Below are positions 1-11,795 of a stretch of DNA of 64,000 nt, in pieces. How positions within the stretch are numbered: position 1 is the stretch's first letter; every line of letters begins with the position of its first letter. The position numbers and the translations under genes were made by a program. The DNA lies in the NCBI GenBank assembly GCA_963281255.1, contig OY725489.1:7502523-7566522 (forward strand). The letters run 5' to 3'. This stretch comes from Aphrocallistes beatrix (Eukaryota > Porifera > Hexactinellida > Sceptrulophora > Aphrocallistidae). The notes beneath the pieces were generated by a model. It was not told where the DNA came from and made no database searches. It saw nothing but the letters and a program-made list of their open reading frames with translations.

Positions 1-39
1 TAAATGAGACCCTAAATAGAACATTTCAATTTATTTTAG

Positions 40-3000
40 GAAAGTGAAGAAGTATACGAAGAAGAAAATATCTCCAGAAGCTTCTACTGACTCTACAAAA
101 ATCGGTAAAAGCACTTTACCCTTACAGAAGCTAGAGCTGGAGTTTGTCCATGGTTATCGCGGGTACGACTGCAGAGACAATTTGTTCTACACTTCTAAAG
201 GTAAAGTAGTATACCATATCGCAGCTGTGGGAATCGTTCTGGACAAGAATGAAAAGAAGCAGTGTTTCTATACCCAACACACAGATGACATTCTCTGCTT
301 GGATATCCATCCGAGTCGCACTATTGTAGCAACTGGACAGATTGGTGCGAAGCCGCCTATCCATATATGGGATACTGAAACAATGCAGACTCTCTCTATT
401 ATACAGGTTTGTCCAGGGGCCGTCCCAAGAATTTAGCAACTTGGAAAGTGATTTCTGGGCCCTCCAACGACTTGGCAGAGACTACATATTTTGTTTAGAA
501 ATGTGGTATTTTTATTCAAATGTTTTGAAATTCCACATTTTTGAAAAATATCAGTCTCCTTTTTGGCTTTGGATATCCCTTGAAATTCAGTCACTGAATC
601 AAAAACGGAACAAAAAGATTTGACATGTAACTTAAGCAAATTTTGTCAGATTTTGTCTCATTTGACTCAAAAATGGTTCCAATGATTTATAACAAGATTT
701 CATCCGGCAATTTTTAAAAAATCTTAAGGCCTTTCAAGCCGTTTTTCAAACCTTTCCAAGCCTTTCTCAATCCTTTTTAAGCCTTTCAAGCACAAGTTTA
801 TATTAGCTATTAAATACGTACGAGTATATACCGCAAAGAGCTTAAATCCTTTCTAGAGGGCTTGGACTAGACTTGAACCCTTTTTTAAAGGGATTGACCC
901 TTTGCCTGAGTATAGGCATGCTTGGGATCTGCTGGAGCTAATTTCTAATAGACTAATCTTGTCTTTATAAAAATACAGTCCGGGTCACTTATTATGAACC
1001 ACCAGGGGACCTAAAAAATTGTTTACAATAGAAAGACTTCATATTAAGCAAATTTGACTTACTAATTATTTGTAAGCGATAGAATTGGGACCAGAAGGTT
1101 AGTTCATAATAAACTAATGTTCTTGTTAAGCAAGTTCATAATAAGCTGCCCTGACTGTACTTTAAATATATAAAAGACCCTCTTTGGGGACTTTACTTCA
1201 CCAAATGTCCGCTTGGATCATACAGTCAGGGCCGCTTAATATGAACATTCGTTTATTATGAGATAACCTTCTGCTCCCAATTCTACCGCTTACATAGAAT
1301 TAGTATTGAGTCAAATTCGCTTAATATGAAGTCTTTCTATCGTGAACAATTTTTTATGTCCCCTGGTGGTTCATAATAAGCGACCCTGACTGTATATAGA
1401 TTGGGGGGAAGGAGAATTGTCCGGGTTGGAAGCATAATCTATTGACAGGAGGGAAAAGTCTGGATCCCAGTTAACAACTGTATTTTAGGGTTTCCATACA
1501 CGAGGTATATGTGCGATGGATTTCAGCTGTGATGGAACATTACTCGCTTCCATCGGACTTGACGACGACCACTCTATAGCAATCTACAATTGGAAATCTG
1601 CCCAGCTACAAGCTTGTGCTAGCGGACACAAGGACAGGATTTTCATGATTCGTTGGAACCCTTTCAAGTCAGATGAGTTGATAACAGTTGGCATTAAACA
1701 TATCAAATTTTGGAATAGGATCGGTGGATCAATGAAGAACAAGAGAGGTGTGCTTCCAAAGGATAAGAAGAACACCACTCTACTCTGTATCACGTTCTCT
1801 TCTAATGAAGCCAGTTCTCCTTCGGAATCGAGTACTGACAAGTTGGTTTTCACAGGGGCAGCTGATGGTAAGTTTTATACTACAACTCCCACAGTAGGGA
1901 GTTGCCTTGTTGGATCGTAATTTTGCACATGCGCAACTAGCCCCATTTTTTGAGGACACTTTTCCATCCTGATTTGGTGAATGTGTAGTATGTATATACT
2001 TTGTGTATATGCGTCAGAGTTGCACGCGGGCTGCGGGCCGACTTTTCTTATCGGCCCGCGGGCCGAAAATCTTGTCAGGACTCCCCGCGATGACAACCGA
2101 GACAATGTTTTTAACTGTCACGAGGTACCAATTAAGGAATACTTACGTAAATGGAACTTTGTTAGTTTCCACTTATTTGTGTTTGCAGAAACTCACTCCC
2201 ATAAAAGGATTCCTTAAGTGTCTCTCTATAGTTAGTAACTAACAAAGTGGGACACAAATATTTATGCGGGCTTCTTGCGGGCCGAATAATTTAGTTGCGG
2301 GATTCTTGCGGGCCGCGGGCCGGGTTACAAATTTCGGCTTGTGTGTATGCATACTCAAGAAAATCTTGGGTGTTCACACAACTGAACAATTGTGTATTCG
2401 TTCAACATATGGTAAGGTAACTCTGATACACAGTTGATGTGTTGTTCGCAAGGCTAGTTAGTAGGCCTGGTAGGTTAGTAGGCCTAGGTAGTAGGTATGC
2501 AGGGGTGTGGCTGGGAGAGGTTAATGGGTAGGAAAGGCGGCCATGGCCGCCCCACTTTTGAAGAGCTCCCGACGGCACTGGTTGTTCGTACGCCTATACG
2601 AAACCAAGATCTGTGAGTGCATAATTGAAATGTTGTGTGTGTTACACACAAAGCTCTCTACTACAATGTAATATGTACATATAAATTTCCAGCAGGGCTG
2701 GGGTTGGTTAACCGATATTCGGGATCGGTTATTTTGGTTTCCTCCAGGGCGGTTAACCGGTTAACCGATGTCAATATTAAATAGTATAATTATGGATTTG
2801 TCGACTAATATTTAACCTGATATTGAAAAATTTACAATCTTCAGTGGTCTCGAAATATACTATTTGGTTAGAAAATTTTAGAACTAATATTCACGAATCT
2901 TCATCGAAAAACAATGAAATTAGTCTAAGTATTTAGAAAATAAAGCAGAACGGCTAACCGATCCAAAATTTTCTTAACCGTTAACTGTGGTTGACGGCGG

Positions 3001-6000
3001 TTAACCGAATCCAGCCTTGTTTCCAGAATTGATCAGGTTACAATATCAAAGTATAGCAAACATTTCTAGCTCACTTTGAGACAAGATTATTGCTCCAATT
3101 CGAGTATTTATACTGTTTTAAGTAATTAAATATTTCAGGGAACATTTACGTTTGGAGTTCAATGGTTTGCACAAGAATTCATCCAGCACACGATGGCCCA
3201 ATTTACTCCATCATCACGATGACTGACGCATTCATTTCAGGAGGCAAAGACGGCGTTGTTATTTTCTGGAATGAAGATATGACCAAGAAATTGAGGGAGG
3301 TTTCTGTGGCTAAAGACAACTTTGTGGTTGGGCATCCTTATAGTGATACTCCCTGTATAAGATCGATCGATTTTCAGGTAAATTGAATTATATCAAGTCA
3401 CAACAGGCCGGCGCCACAGTGGGTGTCCGGACACGCCCACTGCCTCTTATTTTATCATTTTGTACAATATACACCAAGGGGACAAAAGTATTTGAAAATT
3501 CCATTATTTTACATACAAATTATACTAAATGGGTCAATTCATGAAGGGGATACTTCTAAACGGTATGGGATACAGCTAATCGGATTCCAGATTCGAAATG
3601 GACACCCAGTTTCTGAGAATTCCCTCTTAGGACACCCACTGTCCATAAGACATGGCGCCGCACATGCACAAGTAATCAATGCTCGACAATTCTAGTGGTT
3701 TGGTGCAGTGTTTCCCACAGGATTTTTTGAATGCGCTCATTTAGCAACGTCGACGCGCTTTTGACACGCTTTAACGCAGTTTAAAGCGCTTTGAAGTTTT
3801 TAAAATTTTGTTTTGAGGAAAAGTTAAGCGTGTCATTTAACGCGGTTTGCGGGAAACACTGAACTTTGGTATGCAGCGACAAACCTCTAAATTCCTGAGG
3901 TTTGTTATCGATCTCACAGCCAATTATATATGCACCGCCACAAGTTAAATCTTGGCTACGCCACGAGGGTGATATAACCTCGGTAATGGACATGCCTAAT
4001 TTACGGAATGTTCAGTAAAATAGGTATTTATAATATCCGGAATGGAATATTCCGTAAAATAGGCATTTTAAATTCCGGAATCGTTCCGTCAAGTTCAGTA
4101 AATTAGGTATGTCCCTCGGATATAATAGTTTTTTCAATCTTATAGTAATTCAATATGTTTCCTATGATACAATTTCTACAATTAGGGCAATACATTGATT
4201 GGCACTAAAGAGAACGAGATTATTGAAATCACTCCCTCCTCAATGGTCGTTCTAGTGCGAGGACATTGCCAAGGCGAAGTATGGGGACTAGCTCATGACC
4301 CCAAAAACTCAAACTTCGCAACTGTTAGTGATGACTCAACGCTGCGTCTTTGGAGTATAGAGATGATGGAAATGGTAATTCTGAAAACGCTTCCAGATGG
4401 TGCTAGGGCGATTTCGTATTCAAATAATGGGAAGTATATTGGAGTAGGTCTTTTGTCTGGAAAAATTATGTTCTTTTTTTCAGAATCTTTGGATTTGAAA
4501 GCAGAGGTAAGCTATAACAATATGTTGTACTATTGTCTAGTTATTTCAGCAGTTTTTATTTCCGCAAGATTTGGATTCAACTAACATGATTTCTTTAAAG
4601 TGGTAATTTTTAAAGCTTTCTTATAACATTAATATTTTCTACATCAAAATGAATTTTATTGTCATACTGGATGCAAATACAATTTGGTTAGTTTTGCAAC
4701 AAAAATAACATTCTATCTAATAGACGAATCTCATTGTAATCAGGGAATTATCTATGATCGCGATACGCTCCTTTATGCATATGATTTTAAGCCCAATCGT
4801 GTTTGGGTGCGAAAAATTTGGAATATTCTCCTATAGTACCACCATAAAGTTATTCATTGATTTGGTATGAAAATTTAATGGGATTGAAATGAAGAGCGTA
4901 TCTCCTGTGAACTGAATAATACCTTGATTGTAATAGCAGTTTTTAACCTTTCTGGTTGTGGATATACAGTCATGGTCGCTTATTAGGAACCCCCTGGGGA
5001 CAAAAGAATCCATTTATAATACGTAGAGAGGCTTCATATTAAGTGAACTCGACCTAATACAAATCCTATAGAGCTTTCCAAATTGGGACCAGAGGGTTTG
5101 TTCATAATAACGAATGTTCATAATAAGCGACCCTGACTATAGCAAATTATCCCCATCCTGTGGACCCAAAGTCCCATGGATTTCATTTGGCACTGAATTT
5201 TAACTTATGCTTCTAACTTTCTAGCTTTCTAACCGCAAATCTGAGATCACAGTCCTCAAATTCTCCCCAGACGATCGCTACCTCGCTGTGGCCAGTAAGG
5301 ATAGAGAAATCGACATTTACTCCACAGCAACAGAAGGTCGTGTGGGTGTATGTAAAGGATCTTCTGGCACCATCGTCCATTTGGACTGGGATGTCGATAG
5401 TAAGATTATAATGATGAACTCAATGGCTCGTGAGACCTTGTTTTACGAGGCACCGAAAGGGAAAAGGATTAGTGTTACCAAAGCCTGTATGCCTGATTGG
5501 CATACGAATACCTGTTCATTGACTGACGAAATGAAGGGTGTATGGTGAGTTGAGAAACTGTAAGAGAAGATTTTCAATGTCATTATAAAAATCCTGATCG
5601 AATCGACAAATCGCAGCGTTCGTTGCTGGAGTACAATTCATTTTCCATGTTTCAGTTATTTCGCACGGGTAATATCGGTATGGGTAACCATTGCTGCCAG
5701 TTATTGTTATGGAATTGTTGACTTTGCTTAAATCTAAAGTTACACCCTCACTCTCCCAGGCACACTTCCCCACTTTCTTGACTGTCGCCGCTTCTATTGA
5801 CACCAGATAATGGCACAGAACCAGTGCCACTATGAGTGTATGCTTTAGTCCCATTTTTTTCTGCATTACAGCCTACACCTCTGTATTTATACGTAATGAG
5901 ATATCTACTGTATTGAGTTGCATCTTGCGGGATGGACACATACCTATATAGTATAGCTCATAGTCTAAATTTAGAACAGTTCTCGTTCAAGCCATGTGAC

Positions 6001-9000
6001 TTTGTCACATTTTTGATGGCCAATCGATTCCTAATTTCCGCCTATTTTAGAAAAGTACATATCTCCCTCATATTACCTCTCTCGCTGTGGGTGGGCAGAT
6101 GTTACTAATAATAGTACTCATGCTTACTTTATGGGTTGCCTACAGGGTATTATACAGCCTTCCAGAGATACGCTCCTAATCTAAAATTTCTAAATTTTCA
6201 TACGCCTAAATCGCTAAATGACATTATAATATTGGGTAAATTGAGTATTTTTCTGAATTTTTACGCTCCTAAACACTTTGCAGCTTAAAATCATACGCCT
6301 AAAGGAGCGTCTCGCGCTCCTAGATAATTCCTTGGTTGCCTAGTTGTCCGTTTCACGTAGCTTCTATGGGCAAGATGAATGTAACATCAGGGTTGCCGTG
6401 GGAATGGGAATCTGTGAGAATTCCCATGGGAAAACCCAGATTTCTATATGGGATGGGAATGTGAATGACTTTAAGGCTTGGGGGATTCCCGCATGTGGGA
6501 ATCTGTGGGGTTCATAGGCCCGGCGGAAGCAACTTTTTATTGGTCCGGCCATAGCGAAAGTTGGTCCGGCCAAAAGCAAATTTGCTTATTAAAATAAGCC
6601 ATAATGGCATAAAATTGGTCCGGCCAAACCCGGACCAGTTCCGCTGGCCCTGGTTCATCTGTGGGATTCCGTGTGAGTTTTTGTGGGTTTCTGTGGAATT
6701 ATGTGGGATTTCCCACAGAAATCCTGTGGGAATGGGATGGGAATCGGAATTGAAATTCCATTCCCACGGCAACCCTGGTTATCATAGGCATCGAACTCGG
6801 GGGAGGGTCTAGACCCCCCTCCCAGATTCGAAAATAGCCCATAGACACAATCAAAGTTTAGGGATGTGTCTCCCTAAAACTCACCTAATTTGTCATTCAT
6901 TCCCAAAGTCCGGCGCCCCTGGGAGTGCCATACTATACGAATAAAACTATGTTTAGAGAGGCTTCGCGACGAAAAGAACGATAGACAAAAGCAACAACTT
7001 CGACTGTATTTCTTACATTTTAATAGCTTAACAAGTGCTTAACTACAGCTGTATTTAAATCCATAATTATTAGATAACAGTTTATATACGTATCTCCTGA
7101 TGCCATCTCATCTTCAGTGGCGTTTCTAGCTTTCTGAAACTGGTGGGGGAAAAGGTGGCAAGCCCAAAATATGGGAGAGGCTACCACCCCTGCTTGCCTC
7201 TCATCCCCTCTCTAGAATTCTAAATATTTAATTGTGAATTTGTTGATTTCTATCAGAAATATTTGGTACTAATTTGGTGAATGTAGATATCCATAGGAAT
7301 TAGCAAACGAACATTAAACGGGGGAACTGTACTATGAATTAAAAGAAAAAAATTAGACCTGAGAGCTAGTTTTGTAAATGTTTGCACCTTCCTTGAAAAG
7401 CGGCCTCTTAGTGCACCTGCACACTGGCGTAGCTTACACCTATGTCGCCCGGGGGCGGATGTATTTCATGCCGCCCCTCAACACATATTTCTGGAAAAAA
7501 GAGTTTACCAATATATATTTTATGAAACACAAGGTCAAGTGCCGCCCCCTATTAAGCGCCGCCCGGGGCGATCCGCCCCCCTCGCCCCCCCCTAGCTACG
7601 CCACTGCACCTGCACTATCACTCTATCGACTGACATTTTTTTAGTTTTTGTCGCGATTAACCACAAAATTTATTTTAGGTACGAAGGCGCTGACATAACA
7701 GATGTGAACTCTGTCGATGTTAACCAATCAGAAAAGCTCATCGCAACAGCTGACGATCTCGGCTTCGTCCGTCTGTACAACCATCCAACCACTGTTCTGA
7801 AGGCCAAGAACAGAAAGTACGTAGGACACTCGGCCCATGTTACCTGTGTGAGGTGGTCCACAGATAACGTGTACCTTGTCTCTTTGGGTGGAAATGACAC
7901 GTCGATATTAATATGGAAAATAGCGGGGAAAGATTCGCAAATTCCGCGGGCGAATGCGATCGGATCGGCGGATTCTTCGACTGACGATGAAGCTGGTTAT
8001 GACACAGATGTCGATTGGGAGAACAAAATCGATTATTCAATGAAGATCTATGAAAAACCTGGAAACTTTTCTAAAGTCGATGTACCAACGTTAGAATCTG
8101 TTGAAAGAGCGGATAAGGGTCGGCATCAAAATGTCTGTAAGACCAAAATCGCCGCGAAGGAAGGAACAGAAGATTTCAACTCTCTCAAACTGGAGCATAT
8201 TTTTGGCTATAGAGGCTATGATTCACGGGCAAATTTGTGCTTTTTGGACGCAAATCACATTGTCTATTTCGCCGCTGCCGTCGGTATTGTGCAAGATTTG
8301 GAGAATAATCGGCAGTGGTTTTACGATCAACACAATGATGACATCCTTTGCATATCGATATTTCGGAATGAAACAGATTTTAAAGATACTTTAATTGCCA
8401 CTGGACAGATTGGTAAGTTCGATTTTTTTCGTTATTTTAATGCTAAGGCCGCTGTTAATTGGAACTTGTTTCAGCTCCTCCATCCGCATCAGTATATTTA
8501 GCTACCGGATATATTGTCATTTTGTCATTATTGCATTCAGCATCTCATTGTATACATAGGCGCCGAACCCGGGGGGGCTGGGGAGGCTCAAGCCCCCCTG
8601 GAATCGAAGATGGCCCATAGACGCAATGCAAATTTTAGGGCAGCCCCCCCTAGAATGCCAAAATTACCCATGATTTCGAAAAGTTCGGCGCCCCTGATTG
8701 TATAGGAATTTTTTCCTATTATGTTATACAGTCAATATATGTACTACGTAGTATCCATTTCAATATATCTTAACGGTTTTTGAGACTTCAATGCGTTCAC
8801 TCCCACTGAAGGTAGTTTTGGAGCTGAAATAAGTTTCTTATTAACAGTGGCCTAAGTTTTTAAGGACAAAATTAATAGATTTGTTTCCACGATTTTTTTA
8901 CACGAAGTACTATCTTTCTACACTACTGAGTTTATATATTCAAATTTAATGAAATTATCTTAAATAGCTTTAGTGGTAGAGAGGCTACGGAAACAAATTA

Positions 9001-10636
9001 ACTTTCTTTCTGAACTTATCTTCAAATCCTAACTCTATCTGATCCTATAGGCGTGAATGCAGATATCCATATATGGAAACCTTACACACAAGACTCAGTC
9101 TCAGTTTTATCAGGCATTCACCAAAAGGGCGTTTCCTCACTCAGCTTTTCAAATTCCGGAGACCTACTAGCGTCTCTTGGCATCGATGAATCACATCAAA
9201 TCGTGGTTTGGAACTGGAAAGAAGGATTTGTCGTCGCTCAAGTGGATGCAAGTGTATTTCGACTTTTCCAAGTTCTGTTCATAACCACGCCCAAAGCCAA
9301 AGTAAACGAACAGGTGGAAATCCATTCTTTGATAAGCTGCGGCATCTCACACTTAAAATATTGGAATGTAACCGGAAGTAAGATGATATATGAACGCCTA
9401 ACACTTGGTCCTGACCAGCCAACAGAAACGATTCTCTCTGCATTCGAATTCAATCCTGAAACAATCATAGTTGGCAGTATAAGTGGACAGATTTATGTCT
9501 TTAATAACTTAATAGTGACAAAAACGTTGAAAATGCACAATGGACCCATTTGGGCTTTGGCCAAGCACCCTGATGGCGTCCTTAGCGGGTCTAGAGGATC
9601 ATCGTCTGAAGATGTAGTTTTGAAACTTTTCACGTTTGATGAAGAGGGTAGTTCAAAAGATTTAGCCACGAGAAAGGTTGCTTTTGATGTTAGAGCGATT
9701 GACTTTTGTGATGGGAAGATTATCATTGGAACGAAGGACTCTTCGGTAGTATTACTCACAGGTGATTCAAATGAAATCCTAAACCAAGGACATGGATCTG
9801 GTGAGTTGTGGGGCTTAGCTCTGCATCCATCGAAAATGATCGCTTTTACCGCGTCACACGACCACTGTCTTAAGTCCTGGAATCTCGAAACTCGGAAAGT
9901 CATCAGTTCTTTAGACAGTTTTTCCTATCCCATTCAATCCTTGGACATCAGCACCAATGCTGAACTAATCGCAGTCGGCTTTTGCAATGGGCAATTCACT
10001 CTATTCCCTGTCGCACCCGATGGAACCATCGATAGAGATTCAACCTTAAAAAAGCGTCGGGATTACCCTCATTCTATTAACGCGATTCGATTCTCTCCTG
10101 ATTCCACTCGAATAGCTGTTTCTTATTCGCAAAAATTCGTTGAAATATACACAATTCCCAATCTAACCAAATACTCAACTTGCAGAGGTGCGAAAGGAAT
10201 TATAACCAACTTGGATTGGTCGGAGGATTCCCAAAATTTGCAAGTCAATTCTTCAAGTTTCGAACGGCTAATTTTCAGAATCAGCGATGCGAATATTATC
10301 CAAGATTCAGATGTTATAAACCAGATTGTATGGTCTTCGAATACGTGTGTGTACGGACCTGACTTGATCGGGATTTGGCCTCCAGGCGCCAATTCAGGTG
10401 ATATCAACAACAGCCACGTGTCAAATCGCGGAAATCTCGTTGCGACCGGCGACGATTTCGGGTTAGTGAAACTTTTCAACTTTCCTGCGAATAAAAAGAA
10501 CGCTGCTTTCCTGACCTTTCACGGCCACTCAGCCCATGTGACGAATCTGAAATTCACCTTCAACGATCGCTATCTGGTCTCCACTGGCGGTGATGACTCA
10601 TGTGTGTTTATTTGGAAAACCATGAAAGAGGACTAA
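40..10636 (+). CDS. EML: Tandem EML (echinoderm microtubule-associated protein-like) protein, 3' part, seven exons in view
   Basis: Seen: exons 40-406, 1489-1867, 3139-3377, 4186-4506, 5225-5544, 7679-8412 and 9051-10636 (TAA). All introns are GT-AG and all phases agree, giving 1,314 codons. The gene starts upstream of the window, since exon 40-406 opens with the last base of a codon. Two HELP segments carry GYRGYD (152-169 and 8205-8222), each followed by many WD40 blades with IW/FW ends (for example IHIWD near 360 and the C-terminal VFIWK). Between the units lies an acidic Ser/Asp-rich linker (about 7960-8040). Family knowledge: EML proteins bind microtubules or tubulin through the HELP/TAPE beta-propellers, and EML5/EML6 carry three such units. 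Inference: a repeated HELP unit points to the EML5/6 type rather than the single-unit EML1-4. Introns hold mainly MITEs plus one antisense gene in 5545-7678. Confidence 0.95.
407..975. other. Intron stretch without gene
   Basis: First part of EML intron 407-1488. A pyrimidine-rich stretch with repeated CCTTTCAAGCC-like words lies at about 716-795. I see no coding or mobile element signature in the rest. Confidence 0.5.
976..1157. mobile_element. Pogo/Tigger-like MITE, CAGTCAGGGTCGC family
   Basis: TA duplication and inverted ends CAGTC(C/A)GGGTC..., with a subterminal TTATTATGAAC word. About 180 bp, no ORF. Related copies lie at 1223, 4967, 21246 and 37566. Confidence 0.85.
1223..1392. mobile_element. 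Pogo/Tigger-like MITE, CAGTCAGGGTCGC family
   Basis: Same family as 976-1157 and only 65 bp from it in the same EML intron. It begins TA-CAGTCAGGGCCGC and ends GCGACCCTGACTG-TA. Confidence 0.88.
2015..2337. mobile_element. hAT-like MITE, CAGAGTTGCACGCGGG family, right end truncated
   Basis: The left end CAGAGTTGCACGCGGG and GC-rich subterminal GCGGGCCG blocks match the complete copy at 54750-55015. The right terminus stops at TTTCGGC and lacks the outermost bases. Confidence 0.75.
2338..2692. other. Intron stretch without gene
   Basis: Continuation of EML intron 1868-3138. Contains a short TAGTAGGCCTGGTAGG-type direct repeat near 2457-2500. Nothing else recognised. Confidence 0.5.
2693..3019. 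mobile_element. hAT-like MITE with GGTTAACCG subterminal repeats
   Basis: Ends CAGGGCTGG and CCAGCCTTG are imperfect inverted repeats. Several GGTTAACCG words lie just inside both ends. Flanks share TTTCCAG, consistent with a 7-8 bp target duplication. Confidence 0.7.
3404..3662. mobile_element. Probable MITE with inner Tc1-like fragment
   Basis: Inverted blocks GGCGCCACAGTGGGTGTCC (3410-3428) and GGACACCCACTG...GGCGCC (3630-3659) bracket a stretch resembling the left end of the Tc1-like family (GGACAAAAGTATTTG at about 3479). Target duplication not clear. Confidence 0.5.
3706..3861. mobile_element. hAT-like MITE, CAGTGTTTCCC family, divergent copy
   Basis: Ends CAGTGTTTCCC and GGGAAACACTG with an internal GCGC/ACGCGTTAA-rich core. 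Better preserved relatives lie at 17033-17185 and 21089-21239. Confidence 0.7.
3988..4114. mobile_element. Palindromic MITE, ATGCCTAATTTCCGG family
   Basis: GGACATGCCTAATTTACGG at the left is mirrored by TAAATTAGGTATGTCC at the right, with CCGGAAT words inside. Related to 56506-56668. Flanks CTCGGTAA/CTCGGATA suggest a target duplication of about 8 bp. Confidence 0.65.
4967..5139. mobile_element. Pogo/Tigger-like MITE, CAGTCAGGGTCGC family
   Basis: Starts TA-CAGTCATGGTCGC and ends GCGACCCTGACT-A. Lies in EML intron 4507-5224, 85 bp before exon 5225. Confidence 0.82.
5516..5854 (-). CDS. Small predicted secreted protein, antisense within an EML intron
   Basis: Seen: an uninterrupted 112-codon reading frame. 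The first 22 residues form a signal peptide (KHTLIVALVLCHYLV core, small residues before the mature ATVKK). The mature part has four cysteines, a DLSKV word, then YPYRYYPC and AAIC. This order recalls the N-terminal half of mannose-6-phosphate-receptor-like (MRH) domains (C...DLS.L...Y.Y..C...C...aa.C), but the domain would be incomplete, so that homology is a weak inference. A TATA-type box at 5884-5891 on the same strand suggests transcription starting near 5860, which favours the ATG at 5854 over the in-frame ATG at 5866. The last 29 nt run antisense to EML exon 5225-5544. It could also be a retained fragment of a longer spliced gene. Confidence 0.5.
   Translation of the reverse strand: MGLKHTLIVALVLCHYLVSIEAATVKKVGKCAWESEGVTLDLSKVNNSITITGSNGYPYRYYPCEITETWKMNCTPATNAAICRFDQDFYNDIENLLLQFLNSPYTLHFVSQ
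5884..5891 (-). promoter_or_regulatory. TATA-like box for the antisense small gene
   Basis: TATAAATA on the minus strand, 30 nt before the chosen ATG at 5854. Such spacing would leave almost no 5' leader after the start at 5854. Supported only by position and sequence. Confidence 0.35.
6143..6334. mobile_element. hAT-like MITE, CAGGGTATTATACAG family
   Basis: 192 bp, bounded by an exact 8-bp duplication GTTGCCTA (6135-6142 and 6335-6342). Ends CAGGGTATTATACAG and TAATTCCTTG with GAGACGCTCCT words near both ends. Same length and about 97% identical to 53630-53821. Confidence 0.93.
6388..6777. mobile_element. hAT-like MITE, CAGGGTTGCCGTGGG family, with inner insertion
   Basis: Ends CAGGGTTGCCGTGGG and CCCACGGCAACCCTG, with many GTGGGAATGGGAAT words inside. 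A second element is inserted at 6516-6651. A smaller copy lies at 33842-34064. Confidence 0.85.
6516..6651. mobile_element. MITE nested in the CAGGGTTGCC element
   Basis: Flanked by GGTTCAT on both sides (6509-6515, 6652-6658). The inside has GGTCCGGCC words in direct and inverted order. Being inside, it is younger than its host element. Confidence 0.75.
6783..6921. mobile_element. GC-rich hAT-like MITE, CATAGGCGCCGAAC family, older copy
   Basis: CATAGGCATCGAACTCGG at the left and CCGGCGCCCCTG at the right match the family best seen at 8555-8696. More diverged, no clear duplication. Confidence 0.65.
6925..7005. mobile_element. Right-end fragment of CAGTCGAAGTCG family
   Basis: AACTTCGACTG-TA end plus the preceding AGAGGCTTCGCGA match the right third of the element at 56732-57090. 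Confidence 0.55.
7422..7606. mobile_element. hAT-like MITE, CACTGGCGTAGC family
   Basis: Exact 8-bp duplication CACCTGCA at 7414-7421 and 7607-7614. Ends CACTGGCGTAGCTTACACC and CTAGCTACGCCACTG; C-rich interior. It lies 72 bp before EML exon 7679. Confidence 0.92.
8555..8696. mobile_element. GC-rich hAT-like MITE, CATAGGCGCCGAAC family
   Basis: 142 bp with exact 8-bp duplication ATTGTATA (8547-8554, 8697-8704). Ends CATAGGCGCCGAAC and GTTCGGCGCCCCTG. Interior has mirrored GGGGGGCT and AGCCCCCC blocks. Confidence 0.93.
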
Positions 10637-11795
10637 GTGTGTGTTTTCCAGGACTTAGAGTGTGTAGGTATTTAGGGAAGATAGGTTAGGTTTAGTTCAA
10701 TGAGATTAGTGTAAATTTCAATTACTGTAGGTTTCTAGGCTATTCCGAACTATGACGAGTTTGGTATTGTGTATATTTATCTATGATACGTAGTTTGGTT
10801 GAATTGAAGTATCTGATTCGAAATGTATTTTCTCTCAACGCATATGCGAGACAATCCATGATCGCAGACTTAGGCACCCCCCAAATATTTCTCTTTTGTG
10901 CTGTTTTAAGTTACATGGGTAAACTCGTAATTTCGAAATAGCATCCCTCAGTAAATCTGTCCTGGATCCGTACCTGATTTGTAGGGTAAATTTTCTTACG
11001 TTTTTCATCGATAAATAACATTATGATATAGGGTAATATTACAAATTTTACGCTCCTAAACACTTTCAGACTTGAGATCATGAGCATAAAGGAGCGTCTC
11101 TCTGAGATAATCCCTTGCTTTGGTACTATTCAGAATTGGTAGGGTCATTTTGGACAATTTGCAGTTTGATCAATAGAAAACTGGGCTAAATAGGTTATAG
11201 CCTACAGGCTATTTCAGCAGTTTTCAATATTTTTCGGCATGGCCCTCCGCTATTGTAATTGTATTTATTCTGTGGACCCCGTTTAAACAACTGAATTTAG
11301 ATGCATTCATTTTATTTTATTTTGTAAAAAATAGACCGTATATCTGATTTGGCTTAACAACTTACTGGAAGTAAATTTGACCAAGACTTTAAACGCTGAT
11401 AGTTCTAATTCAGTGGTTCAAAACTTTCCTATATCCGATTGGTTTATATCCAAATTATTTACAAGTTAATTTCACAAAGATGCGATTCCACTGAAAACAT
11501 TATTTTATCCGAAACCTACTGTACTTATCCTTTCAAGGCAGTTATACTGGATATGCTTAGTCTTAGATACGTGGCCCAGCAAATAGATACTCCTACAATT
11601 GATATGCTTTAAGGCAGGAGTTCCATCGCGATCGACTAGAGGAAACCTTTAAAACAAACAGTTTATACAAATATTATAGTTCCATTTTGCGTTTTGTAAA
11701 ATGTCTACAACTAAGGATGCTCATATGCGAATTAATGGTAGGGATTCCCTACCGATTGAACAGATAGGCTTGCCGAGTAGCAAAAAGGAGGCGCA
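10637..11795. other. 3' flank of EML and intergenic DNA
   Basis: Follows the EML stop; the next gene (YAP) converges from the other side. A partial CAGGGTATTATACAG-family end lies at about 10985-11117 (CGCTCCTAAACACTTT and AAAGGAGCGTCTC words). No clear AATAAA directly after the EML stop. Confidence 0.5.

Noticed and set aside
5748-5939. Alternative minus-strand frame overlapping the small secreted-protein gene
   Set aside because: Starts with no signal peptide, crosses the TATA-like box and has low-complexity Ser/Gly content.
6364-6812. Overlapping frames on both strands rich in Pro/Ile/His
   Set aside because: Products of GTGGGAATGGGAAT repeats in the CAGGGTTGCC MITE.
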